Of a stretch of DNA of 64,000 nt, positions 33,479 through 42,321 are shown in pieces. The position numbers and the translations under genes were made by a program. Each line of letters opens with the position of its first letter. The stretch's first letter is position 1. The notes beneath the pieces were generated by a model. It was given only the letters and a program-made list of their open reading frames with translations. It made no database searches and was not told the origin of the DNA. This DNA is from Pseudomonadales bacterium (GTDB lineage Bacteria; Pseudomonadota; Gammaproteobacteria; Pseudomonadales; UBA5518), in contig JAJVIG010000028.1 of NCBI GenBank assembly GCA_022072145.1, positions 62,001 through 126,000 of the forward strand. The letters are read 5' to 3'.

Positions 33479-34945
33479 ATGCTGCGGGTGCAGGAAGAAG
33501 CGCTTACCTTCGATGACGTGCTGCTCGTTCCCGGCGAATCCGAGGTGGTCGCCAAGGACGTCAGCCTGCAGACCCGCCTGACGCGCACGATCACGCTGAA
33601 CATCCCGCTGATGTCCGCCGCCATGGACACCGTCACCGAGGCGCGGCTCGCGATCGCGATCGCCCAGGAAGGCGGTATCGGCATCGTGCACAAGAACATG
33701 AGCGCGGAGCAGCAGGCCGAGGAAGTGCGCGCGGTCAAGCGCTTCGAGAGCGGCGTGGTGCGCGAGCCGGTCACTATCGATTCCTCGCGCTCGATCCGCG
33801 AGCTGATCCGCCTGACCTCGGAACTCAATTTCTCCGGCGTGCCGGTGCTCAACCGCAAGCGCGAGCTGGTCGGCATCGTGACCAGCCGCGACGTGCGCTT
33901 CGCGACCGATCTCGACCAGCCGGTATCCTCGATCATGACGCGCAAGCGCGACCTGGTCACCGTGCTCGAGGGCACGGACCTCGCCGAGGTCAAGCAGTTG
34001 CTGCATCGCCACCGCATCGAGAAGGTGCTGGTGGTCGACGACACGTTCCGCCTGCGCGGCATGATCACCGCCAAGGACATCTTCAAGGCCGAACGCTATC
34101 CGAGCGCGTGCAAGGACGCCGACGGGCGCCTGCGTGTGGGTGCCGCGGTCGGCATCTGCTCGGGCAACGACGAGCGCGTGCTGCGCCTGGTCGAGGCCGG
34201 CGTCGACGTGCTGGTCGTCGACACCGCGCACGGGCATTCGCGCAACGTGCGCAACACCGTGCGCAGCATCAAGGCCGCGCACCCCTCGGTGCAGGTCATC
34301 GCCGGCAACATCGCGACCGCGGAGGCCGCCAAATACCTGCTCGACGCCGGCGTCGACGCGGTCAAGGTCGGCATCGGTCCGGGCTCGATCTGTACCACGC
34401 GCATCGTCACGGGGATAGGCGTACCGCAGATCAGTGCGGTCGCCAACGTCGCTGCGGCGCTGGCCGGGACCGGCGTGCCGCTGATCGCCGACGGCGGGAT
34501 CCGGTTCTCGGGCGATCTGGCCAAGGCGATCGCCGCCGGCGCGCACGTGGTGATGGTCGGCAGCATGCTGGCCGGCACCGAAGAGGCGCCCGGGGAGATC
34601 GAGCTTTACCAGGGGCGCAGCTACAAGGCCTATCGCGGCATGGGTTCGCTGGGCGCAATGGCCAAGGGCTCGAGCGACCGCTATTTCCAGAACGCCGCCG
34701 AGGGCGTAGAGAAACTCGTGCCCGAGGGCATCGAGGGGCGGGTTCCGTACAAGGGCCCGATCTCGGCGATCGTGCACCAGCTGATGGGCGGGTTGCGCGC
34801 GGCGATGGGTTACACGGGCAGCCCCGACGTCGAGACGATGCGCACCCGGCCGAAGTTCGTGCGCATCACCTCGGCGGGCATCCACGAGAGCCACGTGCAC
34901 GACGTCAGCATCACGAAGGAAGCGCCGAACTACCCGGTGCGCTGA
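33479..34945 (+). CDS. guaB: Inosine-5'-monophosphate dehydrogenase
   Basis: A 488-residue IMPDH, the normal length. It oxidises IMP to XMP in GMP synthesis. N-terminal [14 protein letters not shown], two CBS domains (about residues 95-205), active-site loop GPGSICTTR with the catalytic Cys, and the flap/Arg region RGMGSLGAM. First gene of guaBA, with guaA 157 bp downstream and REP units between them. Confidence 0.97.
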   Translation: MLRVQEEALTFDDVLLVPGESEVVAKDVSLQTRLTRTITLNIPLMSAAMDTVTEARLAIAIAQEGGIGIVHKNMSAEQQAEEVRAVKRFESGVVREPVTIDSSRSIRELIRLTSELNFSGVPVLNRKRELVGIVTSRDVRFATDLDQPVSSIMTRKRDLVTVLEGTDLAEVKQLLHRHRIEKVLVVDDTFRLRGMITAKDIFKAERYPSACKDADGRLRVGAAVGICSGNDERVLRLVEAGVDVLVVDTAHGHSRNVRNTVRSIKAAHPSVQVIAGNIATAEAAKYLLDAGVDAVKVGIGPGSICTTRIVTGIGVPQISAVANVAAALAGTGVPLIADGGIRFSGDLAKAIAAGAHVVMVGSMLAGTEEAPGEIELYQGRSYKAYRGMGSLGAMAKGSSDRYFQNAAEGVEKLVPEGIEGRVPYKGPISAIVHQLMGGLRAAMGYTGSPDVETMRTRPKFVRITSAGIHESHVHDVSITKEAPNYPVR

Positions 34946-34971
34946 GGTCCTGCCGCCGGCACCGGCCCGCT

Positions 34972-35031
34972 GGTCGGGCCTGTGGCCGGACGTGGCCGGC
35001 ACCGCCCCGTAGGTCCGGCCTCTGGCCGGAC
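34972..35031. repeat. REP units between guaB and guaA
   Basis: GGTCGGGCCTGTGGCCGGAC at 34972 and a full GTAG unit starting GTAGGTCCGGCC at 35009. Same family as the array at 1326, with CC in place of TC in the arm. Placement inside the guaBA transcript may tune mRNA stability. Confidence 0.75.
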
Positions 35032-35102
35032 GTTCAGGATCGATCTGTGCGCGGGGCCTCACGGGCCCCGCGCCTTTTTCCGGCACGGAGAAAACGACCG
35101 CG

Positions 35103-36680
35103 ATGAGCACCGACATCCACTCCCAGCGCATCCTGATCATCGATTTCGGATCGCAGTACACGCAGCTGATCGCGCGCCGCGTGCGCGAGCTCGGCGTCTA
35201 TTGCGAGATCCACAGCTGGCGCGCAGGGATCGCCGCGATCCGCGCGTTCCGGCCGCAGGGTGTGATCCTCTCCGGGGGGCCCGAGTCGGTGACCGGGCGC
35301 GGCGCTCCGCGGGCACCGAAGGCGTTGTTCGGGCTCGGCGTCCCGGTGCTCGGCATCTGCTACGGAATGCAGACCATGGCCGCCCAGCTCGGGGGGCGCG
35401 TCGAGTCTTCGAACCGGCGGGAGTTCGGCTACGCGCAGGTGCGGGTCACGACGCACAGCCGGCTGCTCGACGGCATCAGCGATCACATGGACGCCGACGG
35501 CAACGCACTGCTCGACGTGTGGATGAGCCACGGTGACAAGGTCGTGACCCTGCCGGAGGGTTTCGAACTGCTGGCCGCGACCGACAGCGCACCGATCGCC
35601 GCCATGTGCGACGAGGCGCGCGGCTTCTACGGCGTGCAGTTCCACCCCGAGGTCACGCACACGCACCAGGGCGGGCGCATTCTCGAGCACTTCGTGAAGA
35701 CGGTCTGCGGCTGCGAGGGTCTGTGGACGCCGGGCAGCATCATCGAGGACGCGATCGCGACCGTGCGCCGCACGGTCGGCGAGGACAAGGTGCTGCTGGG
35801 GCTGTCGGGCGGTGTGGATTCCTCGGTGGTCGCGGCGCTGCTCGCGCGTGCGATCGGCGACCGCCTGACCTGCGTGTTCGTCGACAACGGTCTGCTGCGC
35901 CTCGACGAGGGCGACCACGTGATGGAGATGTTCGCGCGCAACATGGGAATCCGCGTGATCCGCGTGCGCGCCGAGAACGAGTTCCTGCGCAAGCTCAGGG
36001 GCGTGAGCGACCCCGAGCGCAAGCGCAAGATCATCGGCCGCACCTTCATCGAGGTGTTCGAACGCAAGGCCGCACGGATCCGTGGCGTGAAGTGGCTGGC
36101 GCAGGGCACGATCTACCCCGACGTGATCGAGTCGGCGGCGTCGAAGCACGGCAACGCGCACGTGATCAAGTCGCACCACAACGTCGGCGGGCTGCCGGCG
36201 CGCATGAAGCTCGGCCTCCTCGAGCCGCTGAAGGAACTGTTCAAGGACGAGGTGCGCCGCATCGGGGTCGAGCTCGGGTTGCCGTATGACATGGTCTACC
36301 GCCACCCGTTCCCGGGGCCTGGCCTCGGCGTGCGCATCCTCGGCGAGGTGCGCAGGCCGTATGCCGGGGTGCTGCGCAGGGCCGACGCGATCTTCATCGA
36401 GGAACTGCACGCCGCCGGGCTGTATCACCAGGTCAGCCAGGCCTTCGCGGTGTTCCTGCCCGTGAAATCGGTGGGCGTGACCGGTGACGGGCGCCGCTAC
36501 GAGTGGGTGATCGCACTGCGTGCGGTCGAGACCGTCGACTTCATGACCGCGCGCTCGGCCCGCCTGCCGTGGGAACTGCTCGAGCGCGTCTCGCGCCGCA
36601 TCATCAACGAGGTGTCCCAGGTCTCGCGCGTGGTCTACGACGTCTCCAGCAAGCCGCCGGCGACGATCGAGTGGGAGTGA
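35103..36680 (+). CDS. guaA: GMP synthase (glutamine-hydrolysing)
   Basis: A 525-residue two-domain enzyme converting XMP to GMP. Class I glutamine amidotransferase domain with GICYGMQ (nucleophile Cys) and GVQFHPEV (His), then the ATP-pyrophosphatase P-loop [11 protein letters not shown] and the C-terminal dimerisation domain ending PPATIEWE. Complete and normal length. Its last 16 bases, including the stop codon, form the start of the 21-bp direct repeat that bounds the downstream insertion, so the insertion has restored the end of the gene. Confidence 0.97.
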   Translation: MSTDIHSQRILIIDFGSQYTQLIARRVRELGVYCEIHSWRAGIAAIRAFRPQGVILSGGPESVTGRGAPRAPKALFGLGVPVLGICYGMQTMAAQLGGRVESSNRREFGYAQVRVTTHSRLLDGISDHMDADGNALLDVWMSHGDKVVTLPEGFELLAATDSAPIAAMCDEARGFYGVQFHPEVTHTHQGGRILEHFVKTVCGCEGLWTPGSIIEDAIATVRRTVGEDKVLLGLSGGVDSSVVAALLARAIGDRLTCVFVDNGLLRLDEGDHVMEMFARNMGIRVIRVRAENEFLRKLRGVSDPERKRKIIGRTFIEVFERKAARIRGVKWLAQGTIYPDVIESAASKHGNAHVIKSHHNVGGLPARMKLGLLEPLKELFKDEVRRIGVELGLPYDMVYRHPFPGPGLGVRILGEVRRPYAGVLRRADAIFIEELHAAGLYHQVSQAFAVFLPVKSVGVTGDGRRYEWVIALRAVETVDFMTARSARLPWELLERVSRRIINEVSQVSRVVYDVSSKPPATIEWE

Positions 36681-36685
36681 CGATT
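36665..36685 (+). other. Left direct repeat (attL-like) in guaA 3' end
   Basis: 21 bp starting GATCGAGTGGGAGTGACG; covers the codons of guaA's last residues (IEWE), the stop codon and five bases beyond. Confidence 0.75.
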
Positions 36686-36704
36686 CGGCATCTTTGAAGA
36701 TTTG

Positions 36705-36766
36705 CTGTTCAGTAAATATTGCCATATGGCCGAATATTCGGTATGGCGTCTATATTTACTGCACAG
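36705..36766 (+). promoter_or_regulatory. Nested palindrome, candidate AbiEi autoregulation operator
   Basis: Outer arms CTGTtCAGTAAATAT (36705-36719) and ATATTTACTGcACAG (36752-36766) are 14/15 complementary. The centre CCGAATATTCGG (36730-36741) is a perfect 12-bp palindrome with the same midpoint. GCCATA/TATGGC lie between. It is the only AT-rich stretch nearby and ends 18 bp before the antitoxin ATG. Confidence 0.7.
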
Positions 36767-36784
36767 TGAACCTGGGCGGCAACC

Positions 36785-37864
36785 ATGATTCAGACGCAAA
36801 CGAGCGAACGGGAACTGATCGATCAGTTCCTCGCTGCACTTCGGTCGCTGCCCGAAGTGCAGGCCGAACGTGAAGGCTCCGGCGCGCCGGAGCTCGACGC
36901 CCGGCTGGTGCTGGACGTCGCTGGCAAGCCCGTCCACGCACTCGTCGAGTTGAGGAAGGCCGTCTACCCGCGCGACGTCCGGCAGCTCATCTGGAGGATT
37001 AGAGACCTTGCCCGCCAACAACCCGCCGGCGAGGGCGGCGGCGAGCCGATGGCGATTCTGGTCGCCGAATCCATCTCGCCGGGCGCGAAGGAACTGCTTC
37101 GAGCCGAGCGGGTCGGGTACTACGACAGTGGGGGCAGCCTCTACCTGCCGGCACGGGGAGCCTACCTCTACGTCGACAAGCCGCCTCCCAAGTCCTTGTT
37201 CCGGTCCATCCGGTCGCTGTTCACGGGGCGGCGCGCGCAGGTACTGCACGGCCTGCTGATTCGCCATCAGGACTGGCTCGGCGTGAAGGACCTGGCCGAG
37301 CTGACGCTGGTTTCGCCGGCGACGGCGTCCCAGGTGCTTTCCGAGGTGGAGCGCCTCGACTGGCTGGAGTCGCGCGGGCAGGGACCCGGCAAGCAGAGGC
37401 ACCTTCGGGAGCCCGCCGCGCTGCTCGATGCGTGGGTGAAGCAGCTGGGCTCGATCCGGCTCCCGGCGCTGCGACGCTACTTCGTGCCCGCGATGAAGCC
37501 CGACGGCTTGATGGAGCGCCTCGGCCAGGTTTGCGAGGCGCGCGGCGTCGATTACGCCGTCAGCTTCGAGGCGGCCGCGCAGCGCTACGCGCCGTTCCTG
37601 TCGGCGGTATCGCAGGTTCGATGTCGACTGTCGGCGGGGTCGGGGGCCGATGCCGCGATCGCCGACCTGGGGGCGCGCGTCGTCAGCGAGGGCGCGAATC
37701 TCGCCGTCTTCGAGGCGAAGTCGGCCGGCGATCTGCTCTTTCGGGAGCGGGTCGGAGGAGTCTGGCTGGCCAGTCCGATCCAGGTCTACCTCGACCTCCT
37801 GCGGGGCGAGGGACGAGCCAGGGAGATGGCAGAACACCTGCGCCGAGAAAGGATCGGCTTCTGA
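36785..37864 (+). CDS. AbiEi-like antitoxin / transcriptional regulator (COG4861-type)
   Basis: A 359-residue protein. Residues 20-135 (ILVAESISPGAKELLRAERVG, YYDSGGSLYL) are the N-terminal domain typical of COG4861 regulators. Residues 145-205 form a winged helix (VLHGLLIRHQDWLGVKDLAE, TASQVLSEVERLDWL). The C-terminal part is family-specific. AbiEi proteins repress their own operon through inverted repeats and neutralise the AbiEii nucleotidyltransferase. The palindrome upstream and the next gene agree with that. Assigned by domain pattern and context. Confidence 0.7.
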   Translation: MIQTQTSERELIDQFLAALRSLPEVQAEREGSGAPELDARLVLDVAGKPVHALVELRKAVYPRDVRQLIWRIRDLARQQPAGEGGGEPMAILVAESISPGAKELLRAERVGYYDSGGSLYLPARGAYLYVDKPPPKSLFRSIRSLFTGRRAQVLHGLLIRHQDWLGVKDLAELTLVSPATASQVLSEVERLDWLESRGQGPGKQRHLREPAALLDAWVKQLGSIRLPALRRYFVPAMKPDGLMERLGQVCEARGVDYAVSFEAAAQRYAPFLSAVSQVRCRLSAGSGADAAIADLGARVVSEGANLAVFEAKSAGDLLFRERVGGVWLASPIQVYLDLLRGEGRAREMAEHLRRERIGF

Positions 37865-38760
37865 TGGTCAAGCCTGCGACGCTGGACGGCTACGGAGACG
37901 AGTACACGTTCGACTGCGAACGGGTGCTGGTGACGTTGCTGCGGGGATTGGGACCGTGGAAGGACTCGGTCTATCTGGTCGGCGGACTCACGCCGCGGTA
38001 TCTCGTCCCCGCGCGCCCGCCGGTCGTGCCCCCGCATGCCGGCACGCTGGATGTGGACATCGTCGTCGACCTGCAGATCCTGTCCGATACCGACGCGTAT
38101 CACACGCTCGAAGAGAACCTTAAACGCATGGGGTTCGAGAGGGCCGAGAGCGAGCAGGGGGCAAAGCTTTCCTGGCGTTGGCAAACCCGGACCGAGCATG
38201 GTGCGCTGATGGTGCTGGAGCTGCTGGCCGACGCGCCGCAACTCGCCGGCGGGCGCGTGCAGCCGCTGCCGACGGAGGGCACGATCTCGGCGCTCAACAT
38301 CCCGCACTCGTCGATCGTCTTCGACCTGTACCAGGTCGCCGAAATCAGCGCCGAGTTGCTCGGCGGGAACGGGGTGGCGACCGAGCGCGTGAAGCACGCC
38401 GACATCGTCAGCTTCACCTGCCTGAAGGCGTTCGCGTTCGATCAGCGCTTCGAACGCAAGGACGCCCACGACTTGATCTACTGCATCGAGCACGCCCCCG
38501 ACGGACTGGACGCCGTTGTTGCGACCTTCGGTCGGGCGCTCGCAGGCAAGCATGCGGCCGTAATTCGGGAGGCGCTGGAAGTCCTGCGCCGACGCTTCGC
38601 CGATGACGAAGCGACCGAGGGCTATCGCAAGGACGGGCCGGTATCGGTGGCCAAGTTCGAACTGGGTGAAGGGCGGGACCCCGAGCTGCGCGAGGCCAGA
38701 GTGCTTCGGCAACGTCAGGCCAGCGATCTGATCGATCGACTCCTTGGCGGAATCGGGTAG
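37864..38760 (+). CDS. AbiEii-like nucleotidyltransferase (putative toxin)
   Basis: A 298-residue MNT-fold protein. VYLVGGLTPRYL and GTLDVDIVVDL give the GG and paired Asp of the nucleotidyltransferase core, and FDLYQVAEISAE, KHADIVSFTCLKAFAFDQR, KDAHDLIYCIEHAP match the AbiEii/AbiGii family helices. In type IV abortive-infection systems this toxin nucleotidylates tRNA acceptor ends. The start overlaps the antitoxin stop by one base (TGATG), so the pair is co-translated. Phage defence is inferred, not shown. Confidence 0.7.
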   Translation: MVKPATLDGYGDEYTFDCERVLVTLLRGLGPWKDSVYLVGGLTPRYLVPARPPVVPPHAGTLDVDIVVDLQILSDTDAYHTLEENLKRMGFERAESEQGAKLSWRWQTRTEHGALMVLELLADAPQLAGGRVQPLPTEGTISALNIPHSSIVFDLYQVAEISAELLGGNGVATERVKHADIVSFTCLKAFAFDQRFERKDAHDLIYCIEHAPDGLDAVVATFGRALAGKHAAVIREALEVLRRRFADDEATEGYRKDGPVSVAKFELGEGRDPELREARVLRQRQASDLIDRLLGGIG

Positions 38761-38933
38761 CCGGCCATGCCGTTCGATCGCCCATCCATGCGACATCCCG
38801 GCATTCCATCTCATCCTGCGAGGGAATTCCTCTCGAGGTGGCGGTACATCTGACGGCAAAACCAGCGCGGTTCGGCGCGCTGGCCGAGCGAATCAACGGC
38901 TTGCAAGAGCCACTGATGATCGAGTGGGAGTGA
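38761..38933 (+). pseudogene. Reading-frame remnant ending in IEWE at the right repeat
   Basis: A frame with no ATG is open from before 38760 to the TGA at 38931 and ends LAERINGLQEPLMIEWE, so its last four codons match the end of guaA. It may be the tail of a gene that formerly ended at the attachment site, or chance. The rest of this 360-bp gap (to 39121) holds the right repeat, a terminator and nothing else recognisable. Confidence 0.35.
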
Positions 38934-38938
38934 CGATT
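38918..38938 (+). other. Right direct repeat (attR-like)
   Basis: Exact second copy of the 21-bp guaA-end sequence. Bases on both sides differ from those at the left copy, so the repeat boundaries are sharp. Confidence 0.75.
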
Positions 38939-39041
38939 GACCCGGGCCTTTGACTTGGCGGACGAATCATCCCACCATCGACCGCAGGTCCCCTCATCGG
39001 ACACGATGTTTTCTCTTGCGTCGATCGCGGAGGATTGCGGC

Positions 39042-39068
39042 TCGGCCGGCTTGCCGGCCCGATTTTTT
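39042..39068 (+). terminator. Rho-independent terminator after the right repeat
   Basis: GGCCGGC-TT-GCCGGCC stem with one bulge, followed by CGA and six T. It may be the original guaA terminator displaced by the insertion. Confidence 0.65.
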
Positions 39069-39121
39069 GCCGATCCGGGGCAGGGGTCGAGTACAACCAC
39101 GATGAATGCGAGGCGGCAGCG

Positions 39122-40489
39122 ATGGATCTGGCAAGGCGCAACCTGACCGATATACAGCGCTATATCGAGTTCCTCGAACAGCACGACCACCTGATCCGGG
39201 TGAAGAGCGAGGTGGATCCGGTGTTCGAACTGGCCGGCATAGCCAAGCGCTTCGAGGGCGGCAAGGCGCTGCTGTTCGAACGGGTCAAGGGTTACGACTA
39301 CCCGGTGCTGATCGGCCTCTACTGGAACCGCGACCTGCTGGCGAAGCTGCTGCAGACCGACAGCGCCCGGCTGCCGTTCGTGCTGAGCGACGAGATTCGC
39401 GCCTGGCAGCAGTCGCCCGGTGAGCCGGTGATCGTGAAACAGGGGCCGGCCAACGAGGTGGTGGAGACTACGCCCGATCTCGGCACGCTGCCCATTCCCC
39501 ACCACGCCGAAGGCGACGGGGGACGTTACCTCACTTCCAGCGTGGTGATCGCCAGGGATCCCGACACCGGGGTGCGCAACCTGTCGATCCACCGGATGAT
39601 GGTGACCGGCAAGAACCGGCTCACCCTGCTGCTGGAGGAACTGGGTCACCTGATGGACTATTACAGGCGTGCCGAGGCGAAGGGTGTGCCCCTGGAGATC
39701 ACCGTCAACAACGGCATCGACTTCCCGCTGACGGTGGCCGCCGCCTCACCCGCCTCGGCCGCTCCCATCGAGATGGACGAGTTGGGCATCGCCAGCCAGA
39801 TGTGGGGTGAGCCGGTGACCCTGATCGAGGCGCAAACGGTGGCGGTGGAGGCGATCGCCAACGCCCAGTTCGTCATCGAAGGGAAGATCCTGCCCCGGGT
39901 GCGCGAGCCCGAAGGCCCCTACGCCGAGGTCACCGGCTACTACGCCGAGCGTGACGATCGCTGGGTGATGGAGGTGACCGCGATCACCCGCCGCCGCAAT
40001 CCCGTGTTCCACTCGATCCTGTCGGGCAAGGAAGTCGGCAACGCCTACGGTATCAGTGCGTCCGCCGGAGCCTTTGCCAAGATTCATGGCCTGGTGCCGG
40101 AGGTGACGGCGGTGCACTTCGCCGATGGCAGTGTGCCGTACCATCTGGTGGTGCAGATAGACAAGAAACACGAGGGCAGCCAGCGCAACGCCATCATGGC
40201 GGCCTTCGTTTCGCTGGCCTTCGTGAAGACCGTGACGGTGGTGGACACCGACGTCGATCTCTACAGCCCCACCGATGTGGACTGGGCGGTGGCCACCCGT
40301 TGCCGCTACGAAACCGACCTGCTGCTGATTCCCGAAACCATCGGCCACCGCCTCAACCCGATGGTGGCCAACGACAAGTGGACGCGTCTCGGCGTGGATG
40401 CGACGGTTCCGCTGCCGAGGCCGGCCAAGTTCGCGCGTGCCACCATGGCGCAGGTGGACCTGTCGCGGTTCGAGTTCGAGGGGCTGTGA
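39122..40489 (+). CDS. UbiD-family prenylated-FMN decarboxylase
   Basis: A 455-residue UbiD-family (de)carboxylase. GVRNLSIHRMMVTGKNRLTL is the prFMN/phosphate region; EPEGPYAEVTGYYAERDD contains the catalytic Glu-x4-Glu pair. Substrates in the family range from 4-hydroxybenzoate to protocatechuate and vanillate. Its partner prenyltransferase follows 31 bp later. The ATG at 39122 has GAGGCGG before it. Lying between the guaA repeat and tadA, it is extra to the usual gene order, so it may have arrived by transfer. True ubiquinone UbiD is usually elsewhere. Confidence 0.8.
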   Translation: MDLARRNLTDIQRYIEFLEQHDHLIRVKSEVDPVFELAGIAKRFEGGKALLFERVKGYDYPVLIGLYWNRDLLAKLLQTDSARLPFVLSDEIRAWQQSPGEPVIVKQGPANEVVETTPDLGTLPIPHHAEGDGGRYLTSSVVIARDPDTGVRNLSIHRMMVTGKNRLTLLLEELGHLMDYYRRAEAKGVPLEITVNNGIDFPLTVAAASPASAAPIEMDELGIASQMWGEPVTLIEAQTVAVEAIANAQFVIEGKILPRVREPEGPYAEVTGYYAERDDRWVMEVTAITRRRNPVFHSILSGKEVGNAYGISASAGAFAKIHGLVPEVTAVHFADGSVPYHLVVQIDKKHEGSQRNAIMAAFVSLAFVKTVTVVDTDVDLYSPTDVDWAVATRCRYETDLLLIPETIGHRLNPMVANDKWTRLGVDATVPLPRPAKFARATMAQVDLSRFEFEGL

Positions 40490-40520
40490 GGGCCGGCGGT
40501 CAAACGGTGCAGGTGGCGCA

Positions 40521-41096
40521 ATGAAGCGGTTGATCGTCGGCATGAGCGGATCCAGCGGGGTCGTTTACGGTGTACGCCTGCTGGAGCTGCTGAAATCGGT
40601 CGAGGGGGTGGAAACCCACCTGGTGATGAGTCCTTACGCCAGGCTCAACATCGAGATAGAGACCGATGTCAGCGCAGCCTATGTGGAGGGTCTGGCCGAC
40701 GAGGTGCACAACTACCGCAACCAGGCGGCCAGCATTTCCAGCGGCTCGTTCAGGGTCGATGGCATGGTGGTGGCACCCTGTTCGATGAAGACGCTGTCGG
40801 CCATCGTCAACTCCTACGCCGACAGCCTGCTGGTGCGCGCGGCCGACGTCACGTTGAAAGAGCGCCGCCGCCTGGTGCTGATGCCGCGGGAATCCCCGCT
40901 CCATGTCGGTCATTGCAAGCTGCTGTACGAGGCGGCCCAGCTGGGGGCGATCATCGCGCCGCCCGTGCCCGCCTTCTACATCCAGCCCCGGACCATCGAC
41001 GATCTGGTGGCGCACACCGTGGGTCGCATTCTCGACCTGTTCGATATCGACGCCGGGGCATTGAAACGATGGGAAGGCAGGGTTGGCCCGCGATGA
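40521..41096 (+). CDS. UbiX/Pad1-like flavin prenyltransferase
   Basis: A 191-residue flavin prenyltransferase that makes the prFMN cofactor used by UbiD enzymes. MSGSSGVVYGVRLLELL is the phosphate/FMN loop, MVVAPCSMKTLSAIVNSYADSLLVRAADV the central block and LVLMPRESPLH the conserved end. Encoded directly after the UbiD-family gene; ribosome site AGGTGG. The pair forms an autonomous aromatic-acid decarboxylase module. Confidence 0.85.
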   Translation: MKRLIVGMSGSSGVVYGVRLLELLKSVEGVETHLVMSPYARLNIEIETDVSAAYVEGLADEVHNYRNQAASISSGSFRVDGMVVAPCSMKTLSAIVNSYADSLLVRAADVTLKERRRLVLMPRESPLHVGHCKLLYEAAQLGAIIAPPVPAFYIQPRTIDDLVAHTVGRILDLFDIDAGALKRWEGRVGPR

Positions 41097-41589
41097 GCTG
41101 GCGCCGCTGCGCGCCTATCTGCAGGCCCGGACCACGCTGACGCTGGCCACCTGCAGTGGTGGCCGGCCGTGGGCCTGCAGTCTGTTCTACGCCTGCGATC
41201 GGGACTGTCGGCTGTACTTCGTTTCCGATGCCGGGACACTGCACAGCCGGCATATCGCCGAAAACCCCCAGGTGGCGGTCACGGTCAGCGGGCAGGCGCT
41301 CGACTGGCTCGACATCGACGGCGTGCAGCTCGTCGCCACCGCAGCGTTGCTCGAGGGGGCGCAGCGGAGGCGGGCGGAGCAGTGCTATCTGGAGCGTTTC
41401 CCGCAGATCGCGGCGATGCGCGACCGGCCAGCCAGCGCGCAGGAGCGGTCGATAGCGGACCGGTTGCTGGGCGGCGGGTTCTATTGCCTGACACCGAGCT
41501 GGGCGCGCGTGATCGACAACCGGCAGGGATTCGGCCACAAGCTGGAGATCGCTCTCACTCCTGTTCCCGCCGCTTGCGCGCGATCGTGA
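41083..41589 (+). CDS. PPOX-family flavoprotein of the UbiD/UbiX module
   Basis: A 168-residue split-barrel FMN protein. LTLATCSGGRPWACSLFYACD and LYFVSDAGTLHSRHIAENPQVAVTV are the flavin-binding strands. TTG start at 41083 (GGAAGG seven bases before) overlaps the UbiX gene by 14 bp, so it is co-translated. Normal vdc-type decarboxylase operons have a small VdcD protein here instead; a PPOX protein in the third place is uncommon. Its 3' end overlaps the methyltransferase gene by 35 bp on the other strand. Confidence 0.65.
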   Translation: MARDELAPLRAYLQARTTLTLATCSGGRPWACSLFYACDRDCRLYFVSDAGTLHSRHIAENPQVAVTVSGQALDWLDIDGVQLVATAALLEGAQRRRAEQCYLERFPQIAAMRDRPASAQERSIADRLLGGGFYCLTPSWARVIDNRQGFGHKLEIALTPVPAACARS

Positions 41590-42229
41590 GCCCGTCGCCT
41601 ACCGCGAGCATCACGACCTCGACGCGCGGGTCGCGCGCGAGGCTCGCGTTCAGCGCGCGCAGCGCCACCGTGTTCTCGTCGGTGGCGTCCTCGCGCGTGA
41701 TCTGCCCCGACCACTGGTACAGCACGTTGTCGAACAGGATCAGTCCGTTCGGCCGCAGGCGCGCCAGCACTTCCTCGTAGTAGTCGTGGTAGGCGGTCTT
41801 GTCGGCATCGATGAAGCCGAAGTCGAAGCGCTCGGTGGCGGGCAGCGCGCGCAGGGTGTCGAGCGCGGGGCCGACCCGCAGCTCGATGCGGTCGCCGAGG
41901 CCGGCCTCGTTCCAGAAGCCGCGCGCGGTGGCGGTGTGCACCGGGTCGATGTCGCAGCACAGCAGCCGCCCGTCGGCCGGCAAACCGCGCGCGATGCAGA
42001 GCGCGCTGTAGCCGGTGAAGGTGCCCACCTCGATCGCCTCGCGCGCCCCGATCGCACGCGCGAGCACGGTGAGGAACGCGCCCTGGTCCGGGGCGATCTG
42101 CGCCATCGCCATCGTGCCGAGCGTCTCGTTGTGGCGCGCGATGCGTTCGAGCACCGGATCACGCTCGCTGCGCTGCGCGAGCAGGTACGCGTAGAGCTCG
42201 GGGTTCAGCGTGGTGTACTTGTCGCTCAT
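41555..42229 (-). CDS. Family 3 O-methyltransferase (COMT-like)
   Basis: A 224-residue cation-dependent O-methyltransferase. VGTFTGYSALCIARGL is motif I, CDIDP the SAM-binding Asp, FDFGFIDADKTAYHDYY the metal-binding DxDK block. Catechol-like hydroxyls are typical substrates. It is monocistronic and its start is 93 bp from tadA, divergent. It marks where ordinary gene order resumes after the guaA insertion. Confidence 0.85.
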   Translation of the reverse strand: MSDKYTTLNPELYAYLLAQRSERDPVLERIARHNETLGTMAMAQIAPDQGAFLTVLARAIGAREAIEVGTFTGYSALCIARGLPADGRLLCCDIDPVHTATARGFWNEAGLGDRIELRVGPALDTLRALPATERFDFGFIDADKTAYHDYYEEVLARLRPNGLILFDNVLYQWSGQITREDATDENTVALRALNASLARDPRVEVVMLAVGDGLTIARKRREQE

Positions 42230-42321
42230 GCGGGTCTCCGTGGTGAATCGTTCGAGTGCACTGCCATCGGCGGCGCGCCTGAGCGATCATAGCCGCATCG
42301 GGCAACCCCGGGGGAACAGAG

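Larger units (their letters stand above)
36665..38938 (+). mobile_element. Small genomic insertion at the 3' end of guaA, 21-bp direct repeats
   Basis: The 21-bp sequence beginning GATCGAGTGGGAGTGACG at 36665 recurs exactly at 38918. Between them lie an AbiEi/AbiEii-type pair and a large palindrome; no integrase is present, so it is either a non-autonomous cargo or a remnant. The guaA 3' end is a recognised attachment site of integrative elements in several bacteria. Confidence 0.7.

Noticed and set aside
36665..38938. IS element or transposon between the repeats
   Set aside because: No transposase frame and no terminal inverted repeats at the ends; the 21-bp repeat is guaA sequence, not a target duplication of typical length.
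39122..40489. Ubiquinone-biosynthesis UbiD
   Set aside because: Co-location with its own UbiX-like and PPOX genes in an insertion interval fits a catabolic decarboxylase better, though it cannot be fully excluded.
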